A stretch of DNA of 38,222 bases from CAZPKH01 sp964407165. Lineage in GTDB: Bacteria > Bacteroidota > Bacteroidia > Bacteroidales > Muribaculaceae. Each line of letters opens with the position of its first letter. Within the stretch, counting starts at the first letter, position 1. A program made the translations under genes and the position numbers. Shown here piece after piece: positions 1 to 8,184 of this stretch. The stretch spans positions 1 through 38,222 of the forward strand of contig CAYOUJ010000020.1 of the NCBI GenBank assembly GCA_964407165.1, in the 5' to 3' direction. The notes below the pieces were generated by a model. It saw nothing but the letters and a program-made list of their open reading frames with translations, was not told where the DNA came from and searched no databases.

Positions 1-89
1 AATTTAGTTTTGACACTAAATTTAGCTTTATTTAGCTATTCGCTGAGTAGTTACGGGGCTTGTATGAACCAATTTCGCTCCAAAAGCAT

Positions 90-97
90 TAAATTTG
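90..97 (+). promoter_or_regulatory. Bacteroidetes-type -7 box (TAAATTTG) for the DUF4293 gene
   Basis: The octamer fits the TAnnTTTG consensus of the Bacteroidetes housekeeping sigma factor. It lies about 120 bases before the start codon at 218, so the transcript would have a long leader carrying both heptamer arrays. No convincing -33 TTTG is visible at the ideal spacing, so this is a moderate call. Confidence 0.45.
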
Positions 98-109
98 CAA
101 AAGCAAAAG

Positions 110-216
110 TTTTTAGTTTTTAGTTTTTAGTAAAATGTCATCTGACGCCATTTTGCTTCAAGCTAAAAATCATATCACTAAAAAACTTAAAACTTAAAAC
201 TTAAAACTAAAAACTA
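110..216. repeat. Inverted heptamer arrays, TTTTTAG x3 and AAAACTT/A x5
   Basis: The units at 110-116, 117-123 and 124-130 are TTTTTAG. The units at 182-188, 189-195 and 196-202 are AAAACTT, and those at 203-209 and 210-216 are AAAACTA. The two arrays are approximate reverse complements, so they could pair around the hairpin at 132-154. The right array abuts the ATG at 218 and makes an A-rich, unstructured initiation region when unpaired. Confidence 0.8.
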
Positions 217-217
217 T

Positions 218-646
218 ATGGTTATCCAACGCATCCAATCACTGCTACTCCTGGTGAGCGCCGGCCTGATGGGCGGCTTCCCGTGGATACCCTTCGGCCA
301 CGGCTACGCCCCCGGCGGCGAGGAGCTGCTGTTGGTAGGCTCCAACCCGATGTACCTGCTCATGCTCATACTCGGCTACGTGGCCTGCGGTCTGCTGCTG
401 ACAGACATCTTCCTGTTCAAGAACTTCAAGCTGCAGAAGAGCGTGCTGAAGGTGGCCATGCTCGTCATGGCCGTCATCATCGGCTTCGTCTGCTACTACA
501 ACCTCGCCGCCGACACCAACGGCTACGACGTCATTTGGACCGGCGGCTGCTACATGCTCGTCGGCGCCTTCATCCTGGGCTATCTCGCCTTCCGCCGCAT
601 CCGCGCCGACGAGCGGCTCATACGCTCGTACGACCGCCTGCGCTGA
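218..646 (+). CDS. DUF4293 family integral membrane protein
   Basis: This is a 142-residue protein with four predicted membrane segments at about residues 5-24, 41-63, 74-95 and 105-125, and a short basic C-terminal tail (RRIRADERLIRSYDRLR). The opening MVIQRIQSLLLL and the four-helix layout match DUF4293, a Bacteroidetes-specific family of about 130-150 residues with no established function. The ATG is preceded by the A-rich heptamer array rather than a Shine-Dalgarno sequence, as is normal in this phylum. The gene stands alone: a hairpin-containing gap and a separate promoter separate it from the glycogen genes. The family call is from recognition of the sequence; function is unknown. Confidence 0.8.
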   Translation: MVIQRIQSLLLLVSAGLMGGFPWIPFGHGYAPGGEELLLVGSNPMYLLMLILGYVACGLLLTDIFLFKNFKLQKSVLKVAMLVMAVIIGFVCYYNLAADTNGYDVIWTGGCYMLVGAFILGYLAFRRIRADERLIRSYDRLR

Positions 647-659
647 CGCTCAACCCCAG

Positions 660-724
660 AATGCATAATGCATAATTGGTTTGTTGCAAGCCGATTATGC
701 ATTATGCATTATGCATTATGCATT
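660..724. terminator. Composite hairpin of inverted heptamers (ATGCATA / TTATGCA)
   Basis: Two ATGCATA units (661-674) are followed by a 6-bp stem (GGTTTG 678-683, CAAGCC 687-692, one G-U pair) and four TTATGCA units (695-722). The outer arrays are reverse complements and extend the stem. The position after the DUF4293 stop and before the next promoter makes a terminator likely. It is also one of the 7-nt-period composite elements. Confidence 0.65.
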
Positions 725-753
725 AATTTTTGTGCATTGTGCAATTTTTTTCG

Positions 754-761
754 TACCTTTG
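754..761 (+). promoter_or_regulatory. -7 box (TACCTTTG) for the glycogen synthase gene
   Basis: TACCTTTG fits TAnnTTTG. A TTTG-like -33 element sits near 729-732, about 21 bases upstream, within the usual spacing. The start codon at 791 is 29 bases downstream of the box. The glycogen phosphorylase gene downstream has no comparable box, which suggests one transcript for both. Confidence 0.7.
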
Positions 762-790
762 CGCCCGAATTGTTTTTATAAATCCTCTTT

Positions 791-2461
791 ATGAACAACA
801 ACGCAGCCCTCTTCGACTGCCTCTTCGAGACCAGCTGGGAAGTATGCAACAAGATTGGAGGTATCTACACAGTGCTGTCTACCAAGGCAAAAACCCTCCA
901 GACGATTAATAAAGACAAGACGATCTTCATCGGGCCCGACGTATGGTCCGCCGAAAATCCGTCGCCATACTTCATCGAGCAGCCATCCGTGCTCAAAGGC
1001 TGGCATAGTCACTTGCAGCTGCCTTTCGGTCTGACTGTGCGCACGGGACGCTGGGACGTCCCCGGCCGCCCTATTGTCGTGCTCGTCAAGTTTGACACCA
1101 TGTACGCCCACAAAGACGAGTTCTACGGCAAGATGTGGGAGATGTTCGGCGTCGACTCGCTCCACGGCTACGGCGACTATGACGAGGCCTGCTGCTTCTC
1201 CCTGGCCGCCGCAATGGTCATCGAGAGCCTCAACGACTACTTACGCTCGCGCAGCGCCGCCCCCGACGACATGCGCATCGTGGCCCACTTCGACGAGTGG
1301 ACCACCGGCATGGGCCTCTTATATATAAGGTGGAAGCGCCCGCGCATCGCCACGGTGTTCACCACCCACGCCACCAGCATCGGCCGCAGCATCTGCGGCA
1401 ACGGAAAGCCCCTCTATGACTTCATGGCCGGATACCACGGCGACCAGATGGCAGAGGAGCTCAACATGCAGTCGAAGCACTCGCTCGAGAAGACCGCGGC
1501 ACAGACCGCCGACTGCTTCACCACCGTCAGCGACGTCACCGCCGTAGAGTGTGAGCAACTGCTCGAGCGACGCCCCGACATAGTCACCCCCAACGGCTTC
1601 GAGAAGGGTTTCGTCCCCGCCAAAAGCAAGCAGGTCGCAGCCCGAAAGGAGGCACGCGAGAAGCTGCTCGGCGTGGCCACCGCCCTCACCGGCAAGGAGT
1701 ATCCCGACGACACATTTATCATCGCCACCTCCGGCCGCTGCGAATATCGCAACAAGGGCATCGACGTCTACCTCGACGCCATGCGCGCCCTTGCCGACTG
1801 CGACAATGGGTCGAAGCGCCCCGTCGTGGCATTCGTCCTGGTGCCCGCGTGGAGCAAGGAACCGCGCGCCGACCTGCAGAAGGCCATCGCCGCCAGGGAT
1901 GGCACGGGCCTCGACGACCCCGTCATCACCCACGTGCTCAACAACCCGTGGGAGGATCCCATCCTGGGCCGCATACACGCCCTCGACTTCAACGCGCCCG
2001 CCGATCGCCTGAGCGTGATCTACGTACCCTGCTACCTCAACGGCACCGACGGTATCTTCGACACCCCATACTACGGCCTGCTGCCCGGTCTCGACGCCAC
2101 TGTCTTCCCCTCTTACTACGAGCCTTGGGGCTACACCCCGCTCGAGAGCGTGGCATTCGGCGTGCCCACCGTCACCACTTCCCTGTCGGGTTTCGGCCAG
2201 TGGATACTCAACTGCTTCGGCCAGGATCCCTCGTTCGCCGACTGCGGCGTCAACGTCATCCGCCGCACCGACGGCAACTACGAGCAGGTGGTCAGCGCCA
2301 TCGCCCGCTCCATCGGCTCGCTCATCGAAGCCCCCGAAAAGGCCGAAGAGACAGCCCGCGCCGCCCGTGAGACAGCCGCCATGGCCGCCTGGAGCTACTT
2401 CATCGACTATTACATGGTGGCCTACACCATGGCCGAAGAGGCAGCAGCCGAGCGCAACTAA
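791..2461 (+). CDS. GT3-type glycogen synthase
   Basis: This 556-residue protein elongates alpha-1,4-glucan chains from a nucleotide-sugar donor. The sequence resembles eukaryotic GT3 glycogen synthases rather than bacterial GlgA (GT5). Near the N-terminus it has an E-VCNKIGGIYTVL stretch (K21, G23, G24) like the yeast/animal motif, and near the C-terminus it has YYEPWGYTPLES followed by LSGFG. E444 and E452 form the E-X7-E donor-binding/catalytic pair. GT3 enzymes use UDP-glucose, so UDP-glucose is the inferred donor here. The glycogen phosphorylase gene follows 124 bases downstream, consistent with a storage-polysaccharide unit. One AT-rich rare-codon patch (about 1318-1330) interrupts an otherwise GC-rich gene. 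Confidence 0.9.
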   Translation: MNNNAALFDCLFETSWEVCNKIGGIYTVLSTKAKTLQTINKDKTIFIGPDVWSAENPSPYFIEQPSVLKGWHSHLQLPFGLTVRTGRWDVPGRPIVVLVKFDTMYAHKDEFYGKMWEMFGVDSLHGYGDYDEACCFSLAAAMVIESLNDYLRSRSAAPDDMRIVAHFDEWTTGMGLLYIRWKRPRIATVFTTHATSIGRSICGNGKPLYDFMAGYHGDQMAEELNMQSKHSLEKTAAQTADCFTTVSDVTAVECEQLLERRPDIVTPNGFEKGFVPAKSKQVAARKEAREKLLGVATALTGKEYPDDTFIIATSGRCEYRNKGIDVYLDAMRALADCDNGSKRPVVAFVLVPAWSKEPRADLQKAIAARDGTGLDDPVITHVLNNPWEDPILGRIHALDFNAPADRLSVIYVPCYLNGTDGIFDTPYYGLLPGLDATVFPSYYEPWGYTPLESVAFGVPTVTTSLSGFGQWILNCFGQDPSFADCGVNVIRRTDGNYEQVVSAIARSIGSLIEAPEKAEETARAARETAAMAAWSYFIDYYMVAYTMAEEAAAERN

Positions 2462-2488
2462 CTTATAACTTATAGTCTATAACTTATA
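2461..2488 (+). repeat. Heptamer array ACTTATA x4
   Basis: The units at 2461-2467, 2468-2474, 2475-2481 and 2482-2488 read ACTTATA, ACTTATA, GTCTATA and ACTTATA. The array starts on the last base of the glycogen synthase stop codon. It differs in word from the array at the other end of the same gap. Confidence 0.75.
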
Positions 2489-2513
2489 GTTTGCGCCGGG
2501 CATATAACAGGGC

Positions 2514-2551
2514 ACCCTCCGGGCCGTTTTACGGGCCCCCCCCGAGGCCCT
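2514..2551 (+). terminator. GC-rich hairpin between glycogen synthase and phosphorylase genes
   Basis: GGGCCGT (2521-2527) can pair with ACGG(G)CCC (2531-2538) with one bulged G, and flanking CCTC/GAGG can extend the stem. No U-run follows, so it may attenuate or stabilise the upstream message rather than fully terminate it. It lies between two heptamer arrays. Confidence 0.45.
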
Positions 2552-2586
2552 CTGAATACTGAATACTGAAAACTGAATACGAAATA
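2552..2586 (+). repeat. Heptamer array CTGAATA x5 running into the start codon
   Basis: The units start at 2552, 2559, 2566, 2573 and 2580 (CTGAATA, CTGAATA, CTGAAAA, CTGAATA, CGAAATA). The last unit ends on the A of the phosphorylase ATG at 2586. The array therefore occupies the whole position where a ribosome-binding site would lie. Confidence 0.75.
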
Positions 2587-5150
2587 TGAAACTTCCAGTT
2601 AGCAACTCAAACGCCCCCTGCTGGCGTGACATCACCATCAAGTCTACCCTCCCCGCAAAGCTCAAGCCCTTCGAGGAGATAGCCCGCAACCTGTGGTGGG
2701 TATGGAACAGCGACGCCAAGTCGCTCTTCCGCGAGCTCGATCCCGACACCTGGCGCGCCACCGGCGAAAACCCCGTCATGCTGCTGCAGCAGCTCAGCTC
2801 AAAGCGTCTCGACGAGATCGCCGCCGACGCCGACATCATGAACCGTCTGGCCCGCGTGCATGCCGAGTTTAAGGAATACATGGCCAAGCCCATGCGCAAG
2901 GACGTGCCCTCCGTCAGCTACTTCTCGATGGAGTACGGCATCTGCAACTGCCTCAAGATCTACTCCGGCGGCCTCGGCGTGCTCGCCGGCGACTACATCA
3001 AGGAGGCCTCAGACAGCTGCGTCGACATGACCGCCGTCGGCTTCCTCTACCGCTACGGCTACTTCACCCAGACCCTCAGCGTCGACGGCCAGCAGATAGC
3101 CAACTACGAGGCCCAGAACTTCAACCAGCTCCCCATCGAGCAGGTGATGGACCACACCGGCAACCCGATGATACTCGAGGTGCCCTTCCCCGGCCGCACC
3201 ATCTACAGCCACGTGTGGCGCGTCAACGTGGGACGCATGAAGCTCTACCTGATGGACACGGACTTCGACCGCAACAGCGAGTTTGACCGCTCGATCACCC
3301 ACCAGCTCTACGGCGGCGACTGGGAGAACCGCATCAAGCAGGAATACCTGCTGGGCATCGGCGGCGTGCTCCTGCTCAAGAAACTCGGCATCGACCACCA
3401 GATATACCATTGCAACGAAGGCCACGCAGCCCTGCTCAACCTGCAGCGCCTCGTCGACTTCGTGCAGGAGAAGCACCTCGACTTCAACGTTGCCCTCGAA
3501 ATGGTGCGAGCCTCCAGCCTTTACACCGTACACACCCCCGTGCCCGCCGGCCACGACTACTTCGACGAGGGACTCTTCGGCAAGTACATGGGCGAGTTCC
3601 CCGGCAAGCTCGGCATCTCGTGGAACGACCTGATGAACATGGGCCGCGAGAACCCCAACACCAACGAGCGCTTCTCAATGAGCGTCTTCGCCCTCAACAC
3701 CTGCCAGGAGGCCAACGGCGTCAGCTGGCTCCACGGCGAGGTTTCCAAGAAGATGTTCGCCGGCATCTGGAAAGGCTACGACTGGCAGGAGAGCCACGTG
3801 GGCTACGTCACCAACGGCGTGCACATGCCCACCTGGGCCGCCTCGGAGTGGAAGCAGTTTTACTACGACAAGCTCGGCCCGCAGGTGTTCGAGAACCAGA
3901 GCGACCCCAAGGCCTGGGAAGGCATCTTCAAGGTCAGCGACCAGGAGATCTGGAACATGCGCTGCACCCTCAAAAACAAGTTTATACGCTTTATCAAGCG
4001 CGACTTCAAGGCCAAGTGGCTCGCCAACCAGGGCGACCCCGCCACCGTGGTCAAAGTGCTTGAGAAGATCGATCCCAACGCACTGATCATAGGCTTCGCG
4101 CGTCGCTTCGCCACCTACAAACGCGCACACCTGCTCTTCACCGACCTGGAGCGCCTAGCACGCATCGTCAACAACCCGCAGTTCCCCGTGCAGTTTGTCT
4201 TCTCCGGCAAGGCCCACCCCGCCGACGGCGCCGGCCAGGGCCTGATCAAGCGCATCATGGAGATCTCGCGCATGCCCCAGTTCCTCGGCAAGATAATCTT
4301 CCTCGAGGACTATAACATGGTGGTCGCCAAGCGCCTCGTCACCGGCGTGGACATCTGGCTCAACACCCCGACGCGCCCCCTCGAGGCCTCCGGCACCTCC
4401 GGCGAGAAGGCCGAGATGAACGGCGTGCTCAACTTCTCAGTGCTCGACGGCTGGTGGTACGAAGGCTACCGCTTCGACGAGAAGGCCGGCTGGGCGCTCA
4501 CCGACAAGCGCACCTTCCAGGACCAGGCACAGCAGGACCGCCTCGACGCAGCCACCATCTACTCGATGCTTGAGAACGAGATCATACCCCTCTACTTCGC
4601 CAAGAACTCCAAGGGCTACTCTCCCGAGTGGATACAGTATATCAAGGGCTCCATCGGCCACATCGCCCCGCACTTCACCATGAAGCGCATGATCGACGAC
4701 TACATCTCCCGCTTCTATGACAAGGAGGCCGCCCGCTACAAGAAGCTGGCCGCCAACGACTACGCCCTGGCCCGCGAGATCGTAGGCTGGAAGGAGCACG
4801 TGGCACAGGCCTGGGACGGCATCAAGGTGTTCGACCTCAAGCGCGTCGACGGCGCCGACACCGGCTCAAACACCGCCGGCTCCCACGTCACCTACGAGGC
4901 CATCATCGACACCAACGGCCTGGGCAAGGACCTCGGCCTGGAGTGCGTGGCCTACAAGATAGAGAACGGCGAGGAGCGACTCTTCACCACCGAGCAGTTC
5001 AAGGTGGTCAAGGAGGAGGGCTCGGTGCTCACCTACCGCCTCGAGATCAAGCACAAGGAGGCCGGCGTCTTCCGCTACGGATTCCGCATGTATCCCAAGA
5101 ACCCGGCCCTGCCCCATCGCCAGGACTTCGCCTTCGTCCGCTGGATCTAA
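2586..5150 (+). CDS. Glycogen/alpha-glucan phosphorylase
   Basis: This 854-residue GT35 enzyme releases glucose-1-phosphate from alpha-1,4-glucans using pyridoxal phosphate. The N-terminal part (about 15-130) resembles the DUF3417 region found in the alpha-glucan phosphorylase subfamily. The PLP site is in EASGTSGEKAEMNG, with K608 as the Schiff-base lysine; this subfamily usually has SGMKA, here SGEKA. VLDGWWYEGY follows, typical of the same subfamily. The length fits the roughly 850-residue group. The C-terminal ~100 residues form an extra beta-rich tail. It sits directly after glycogen synthase, so the two genes probably control storage-glucan turnover together. The start is fixed by the array ending at the ATG and the conserved N-terminus after it. 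Confidence 0.92.
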   Translation: MKLPVSNSNAPCWRDITIKSTLPAKLKPFEEIARNLWWVWNSDAKSLFRELDPDTWRATGENPVMLLQQLSSKRLDEIAADADIMNRLARVHAEFKEYMAKPMRKDVPSVSYFSMEYGICNCLKIYSGGLGVLAGDYIKEASDSCVDMTAVGFLYRYGYFTQTLSVDGQQIANYEAQNFNQLPIEQVMDHTGNPMILEVPFPGRTIYSHVWRVNVGRMKLYLMDTDFDRNSEFDRSITHQLYGGDWENRIKQEYLLGIGGVLLLKKLGIDHQIYHCNEGHAALLNLQRLVDFVQEKHLDFNVALEMVRASSLYTVHTPVPAGHDYFDEGLFGKYMGEFPGKLGISWNDLMNMGRENPNTNERFSMSVFALNTCQEANGVSWLHGEVSKKMFAGIWKGYDWQESHVGYVTNGVHMPTWAASEWKQFYYDKLGPQVFENQSDPKAWEGIFKVSDQEIWNMRCTLKNKFIRFIKRDFKAKWLANQGDPATVVKVLEKIDPNALIIGFARRFATYKRAHLLFTDLERLARIVNNPQFPVQFVFSGKAHPADGAGQGLIKRIMEISRMPQFLGKIIFLEDYNMVVAKRLVTGVDIWLNTPTRPLEASGTSGEKAEMNGVLNFSVLDGWWYEGYRFDEKAGWALTDKRTFQDQAQQDRLDAATIYSMLENEIIPLYFAKNSKGYSPEWIQYIKGSIGHIAPHFTMKRMIDDYISRFYDKEAARYKKLAANDYALAREIVGWKEHVAQAWDGIKVFDLKRVDGADTGSNTAGSHVTYEAIIDTNGLGKDLGLECVAYKIENGEERLFTTEQFKVVKEEGSVLTYRLEIKHKEAGVFRYGFRMYPKNPALPHRQDFAFVRWI

Positions 5151-5162
5151 GGGGACCTCACA

Positions 5163-5224
5163 CAGAAACAAACGAAACGACAGAAACACCACGGAAAAAG
5201 TTTCTGTCGTTTCGTTTGTTTCTG
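5163..5224 (+). terminator. Terminator with a perfect 25-bp inverted repeat
   Basis: Positions 5163-5187 and 5200-5224 are exact reverse complements (CAGAAACAAACG... / ...CGTTTGTTTCTG), separated by a 12-base A-rich loop. The right arm is U-rich in RNA. It lies 12 bases after the glycogen phosphorylase stop codon and is the strongest hairpin in the left half of the window. Confidence 0.85.
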
Positions 5225-5290
5225 AGTGTCCAAACCCGCCGTTTCGCCCCCAAAACGCATATTTTCATAACCAATGAGGAAAAAACGCTT

Positions 5291-5319
5291 GCAAATGTTA
5301 GCAAACATTGCTACCTTTG
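5291..5319 (+). promoter_or_regulatory. -7 box (TACCTTTG, 5312-5319) with an overlapping operator-like palindrome
   Basis: TACCTTTG fits the Bacteroidetes -7 consensus, 50 bases before the ATG at 5370. Immediately upstream, AATGTT (5294-5299) and AACATT (5304-5309) form an inverted repeat inside GCAAATGTT/AACATTGC. Its position between the -33 and -7 elements would suit a repressor site; that role is inference. Confidence 0.55.
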
Positions 5320-5369
5320 CAACGTAACAAAAACAAAAAACATTATTAACAACATAAAATACCTACACA

Positions 5370-6332
5370 ATGGAAAACTCCACCAACTCCACCCAGCCCA
5401 TCGGCAAAGCCCAGCCCCAGATGGAAGAACACACCGTAAACATAGAGGCACCCGCCGACGTTGAAGTCAACGAGACCGCCGAAGCCGTAGCAGCCCCCAA
5501 GCCGGCCGGCAAGCGCGGATGGGCCATCGGTGGCGCCGCAGCAGCCGCCATGGTAAGCGCCGCAGCCGTCTATGCCGCCACCCGCGAGACTGAGCCGGAG
5601 CCCGACGCCGACGACGTCACCCCCGACGAGCCCGGCGATCCCGCCACTGTGAAAGGCGCACCTGCCGTTGGCGAGCCCGTAAAGGTTCCCGGCACTGACG
5701 AAGAAGACAAGGGAGAGCCCCTCCATAAGCATGATGACGACAACGAGGGCAAAGTGGATGTCAAGCCTCAGCCCGAGCCGGAACCCCAGCCCGAGCCGGA
5801 ACCCCAGCCCGACGCCCCCTACACCGTAATCAGCTACGAGGTGTATGACCTCGGCGACGGCAACTACTGCGAGATAGCATACGTGCAGTTTGACGACGGC
5901 ACATACGCAGCAATCATCGACTACGACGGCGACAACTATGCCGACACCGCCTTCATCGACCTCACCGGCACCGGCTCCTTCGAGGAGTTCCAGCAGGTGG
6001 ACATCGCCGACAGCGGCATCACCATGGCCCCCATGGCACAGGAGTTTGAGGAGCTGTACGGCTACGACCCCCACGACCATGTCATCGACCTTGGCTACTA
6101 CTACGCCGACTATGACGAGGAGATAGTATACGACGACGTGGTGGAGGACGATCTTGACGCCGACGCCGGCGCCGCCGCGCAGACAGAGATGGCCGAGGCC
6201 AAAATCGAAGACCCGGTATTCGAGGAGCCCGCCTTCACCGACCCCGGCTTCGGCGACATGGCCGACATGAACATCGACGAGCCGGCTGCCGACATCGACG
6301 CTGCCATCGATGCCACCATCGACCCCGAGTAA
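5370..6332 (+). CDS. Acidic single-pass membrane protein with a calcium-loop-like motif
   Basis: This 320-residue protein is not assigned to a named family. Residues 1-48 form a polar N-terminal segment, 51-70 an Ala-rich membrane helix (WAIGGAAAAAMVSAAAVYAA), and 75-150 a very acidic linker with PEPQPEPEPQ repeats (about 131-148). The C-terminal part contains the DYDGDNYADTAFID stretch, a D-x-D-G-D-x-x-x-D pattern like a degenerate EF-hand or dockerin loop, followed by an extremely acidic tail. The lack of an N-terminal signal peptide suggests an N-in topology with the acidic part outside, although this is not proven. The next gene has the same layout. The codon use and GC content match the core genome. 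Possible roles are cell-surface spacing or metal binding; I cannot assign one. Confidence 0.75.
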   Translation: MENSTNSTQPIGKAQPQMEEHTVNIEAPADVEVNETAEAVAAPKPAGKRGWAIGGAAAAAMVSAAAVYAATRETEPEPDADDVTPDEPGDPATVKGAPAVGEPVKVPGTDEEDKGEPLHKHDDDNEGKVDVKPQPEPEPQPEPEPQPDAPYTVISYEVYDLGDGNYCEIAYVQFDDGTYAAIIDYDGDNYADTAFIDLTGTGSFEEFQQVDIADSGITMAPMAQEFEELYGYDPHDHVIDLGYYYADYDEEIVYDDVVEDDLDADAGAAAQTEMAEAKIEDPVFEEPAFTDPGFGDMADMNIDEPAADIDAAIDATIDPE

Positions 6333-6379
6333 AACCGACACTCCCCAAAGTTGACGAAATTAATTAGAAATCAGCATGC

Positions 6380-6480
6380 AATGATTAATGATAAATGACA
6401 AATGACTAATTAGATCCCGACCTGGCAAAATAGCTTGTAACCAAGCTTTTTATTCAAAATTTGTCATTTATCATTTTTCA
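6380..6480. repeat. Inverted heptamer arrays (AATGATA family / TTTATCA family)
   Basis: AATGATT, AATGATA, AATGACA and AATGACT occupy 6380-6407. TTTGTCA, TTTATCA and TTTTTCA occupy 6460-6480. Positions 6387-6402 and 6460-6475 are a perfect 16-bp inverted repeat made of these units. An intrinsic terminator lies between the arms. Confidence 0.8.
6432..6451 (+). terminator. Intrinsic terminator AGCTTG/CAAGCT with U-run
   Basis: AGCTTG (6432-6437) and CAAGCT (6442-6447) form a 6-bp stem with a 4-base loop, followed by a T-run. It sits between the two acidic membrane-protein genes, at the centre of an inverted heptamer element. Confidence 0.7.
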
Positions 6481-6520
6481 TTACACGCACATTTCGACCA
6501 ACCCCTCATCAAATTTCACA

Positions 6521-7669
6521 ATGATGAACCAGAATATACCCCCGGTGCCCGGCAATCGGGACGCCACATACATCATACCGCCCACCGCCCCCGAGACGGT
6601 GAGCATCAACCCGGCCCCCGAGGCCGCGCCCAAGGAGGCGCCCGTCTTCCAGCCCGGCGCCGCTGAGGGCGGCCGCAAGAATGTCAGCCAGGGCACCGCT
6701 GCAGGCATCGCTGCCGCAGGCGTGGCTCTCGGCGCCGGCGGCGTGCTCCTCGGCGGAGCAGCCCTCCCCGCCGAAGCCGAAGCCCCGGAGACAGCGGCCC
6801 CCAAGGGTGGCCTCCATGACCTCGTCGACGACCAGGTGCCCTACGCCACCTCAGTCAACGACTCCATGTCGTTCTCCCAGGCATTCGCCGCCGCACGCGC
6901 CGAGGTGGGCGCCGGAGGCTGCTTCGAGTGGCACGGCCAGCTTTACGGCACCTACTACAAGACCGAGTGGGACGCCATGACCCCCGCGCAGCGCCATGCC
7001 TACGAAGACCACTTCGCCTGGAACCACGGCGGCGGCTCCGGCGCCTCATCGGGCCACTCCCCTTCGGGCAACGACACCGCGTCTCATCACCACGCAGGGC
7101 CCAAGCCCGAGACGGAGCCGGAGACAGAGGAGAAGGAGACCGCGGAGCGCCACGATGACGACGACACCGTCGAGCCCGTGCCCGACGACGACATCAACGT
7201 GATGGCCGTGAACGTCGACGGCGACGACGTCTACTTCATCGACGTGGACGGCGACGACGTATTCGACTACGCTGCCATCGACGCCAACGGCAACGAAATT
7301 ATCGACGAAGACGAGATCATCGACATCTCCGACGCCCATGTCACCGTGGCCGACGTCGACAGCTTCAGCGACTTCCAGAACGGGGCCATGGCCTACGACA
7401 TCGAGGAGCCGATAGTGGAGGTGGTCCACGACCCTGCATACTCCGACCAGGCTCTCGCCCTCTATGACGATGCGGAGACAGTTGACGGCCTGCCTGCGCC
7501 CGATGTAGTGGAGGCCGAAATCTACAATCCGGACTCGTTTGTGGCCGACGAAGAGGAGGGAGGCGACACGTTCATCATCGATCCTGACGGCTCTGACGAC
7601 ACCGCCGGCATCTATCCCGACGATGAGGGCTGCGACCTCGCCGACGGCACCATCGACGCTGACATCTAA
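6521..7669 (+). CDS. Acidic single-pass membrane protein with an EF-hand-like loop
   Basis: From the ATG at 6521 the protein has 382 residues. The frame is open further upstream to a TTG at 6461, but that part lies inside the heptamer repeat. Residues 58-82 are an Ala/Gly-rich membrane helix. Residues 114-170 form a compact domain (SMSFSQAFAAARAEVG, GGCFEWHGQLYGTYY, HFAWNH) that looks conserved among Bacteroidales proteins. A charged linker follows, then DVDGDD repeats and D254-A-N-G-N-E-I-I-D-E-D-E265, which fits the 12-residue EF-hand loop (D1, N3, N5, I8, E12). The tail is very acidic. The layout repeats that of the preceding gene, so I infer distant paralogy. The FHA gene follows after 16 bases. 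Confidence 0.75.
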   Translation: MMNQNIPPVPGNRDATYIIPPTAPETVSINPAPEAAPKEAPVFQPGAAEGGRKNVSQGTAAGIAAAGVALGAGGVLLGGAALPAEAEAPETAAPKGGLHDLVDDQVPYATSVNDSMSFSQAFAAARAEVGAGGCFEWHGQLYGTYYKTEWDAMTPAQRHAYEDHFAWNHGGGSGASSGHSPSGNDTASHHHAGPKPETEPETEEKETAERHDDDDTVEPVPDDDINVMAVNVDGDDVYFIDVDGDDVFDYAAIDANGNEIIDEDEIIDISDAHVTVADVDSFSDFQNGAMAYDIEEPIVEVVHDPAYSDQALALYDDAETVDGLPAPDVVEAEIYNPDSFVADEEEGGDTFIIDPDGSDDTAGIYPDDEGCDLADGTIDADI

Positions 7670-7685
7670 CGACATAAACATACCT

Positions 7686-8171
7686 ATGGCTGAGCATATA
7701 TTCATCAAGTGCCCCAACCCGGGGTGCAACGCCACTCTGCGGCTGCAGCGGCAGCCGGGCATGGAGCGGCTTACCATCGCGTGCCCAAAGTGCCACACCA
7801 GCGCGCCGTTCACCTCCTTCAAAGAGGTGGTGATGGCTCCCAAGCCCTCCGAAGTCACCGGTCGCCTCATCGAGGTAATTACCGGCTACCCCCACCGCCT
7901 GGCCGAGGGTCGCAACACTGTCGGGCGCAAGTCTGACACCTCCAACGCCTCGATACAGCTCGCCGTGCCCGGCAATCGCCTGAGCCGCGAGCACCTCACC
8001 GTCGACGTCACCCGCAAGGACGGCGCTTACGTCTACACTGCCACGCTGTGCAAGCAGCAGGTCAACCCCACATCTGTCAACGGCGCAAAGATGCAGTTCG
8101 GCGTGCCCGTGGAGCTGCGCGACGGCGACTTGATAGCTCTCCCCTCCATACAGCTTCGCTTCAAAGCCTAA
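7686..8171 (+). CDS. Zinc-ribbon plus FHA domain protein
   Basis: The start at 7686 (MAEHIFIKCPNPGC) is chosen because it begins right at the first domain; the open frame upstream overlaps the previous gene out of frame. This 161-residue protein has an N-terminal zinc-ribbon-like pair (CPNPGC and CPKCH, residues 9-38) and a C-terminal FHA domain at about 75-160. The FHA landmarks are GRKSD, SREH and VNG; SREH holds the Arg/His involved in phosphothreonine binding in the family. FHA domains bind phosphothreonine peptides, usually of Ser/Thr kinase substrates; no kinase is visible nearby. The 16-base gap suggests co-transcription with the acidic membrane protein upstream, which makes that protein a candidate partner. 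Confidence 0.85.
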   Translation: MAEHIFIKCPNPGCNATLRLQRQPGMERLTIACPKCHTSAPFTSFKEVVMAPKPSEVTGRLIEVITGYPHRLAEGRNTVGRKSDTSNASIQLAVPGNRLSREHLTVDVTRKDGAYVYTATLCKQQVNPTSVNGAKMQFGVPVELRDGDLIALPSIQLRFKA

Positions 8172-8184
8172 CGCAGCCCAGCCG

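Larger units (their letters stand above)
1..217. other. Intergenic region with hairpin, promoter and two inverted heptamer arrays
   Basis: No gene is visible here. Positions 1-7 and 16-22 form a 7-bp inverted repeat (AATTTAG/CTAAATT), probably the terminator of a gene outside the window. A Bacteroidetes-type -7 box lies at 90-97. Three TTTTTAG units (110-130) and five AAAACTT/AAAACTA units (182-216) are inverted relative to each other and flank a small hairpin (AAAATG 132-137, CATTTT 149-154). The second array ends one base before the start codon of the next gene. Confidence 0.6.

Noticed and set aside
5346..6341. Long antisense frame opposite the acidic membrane protein
   Set aside because: It mirrors a GC-rich real gene, gives a low-complexity Val/Gly protein, and has no promoter or start context.
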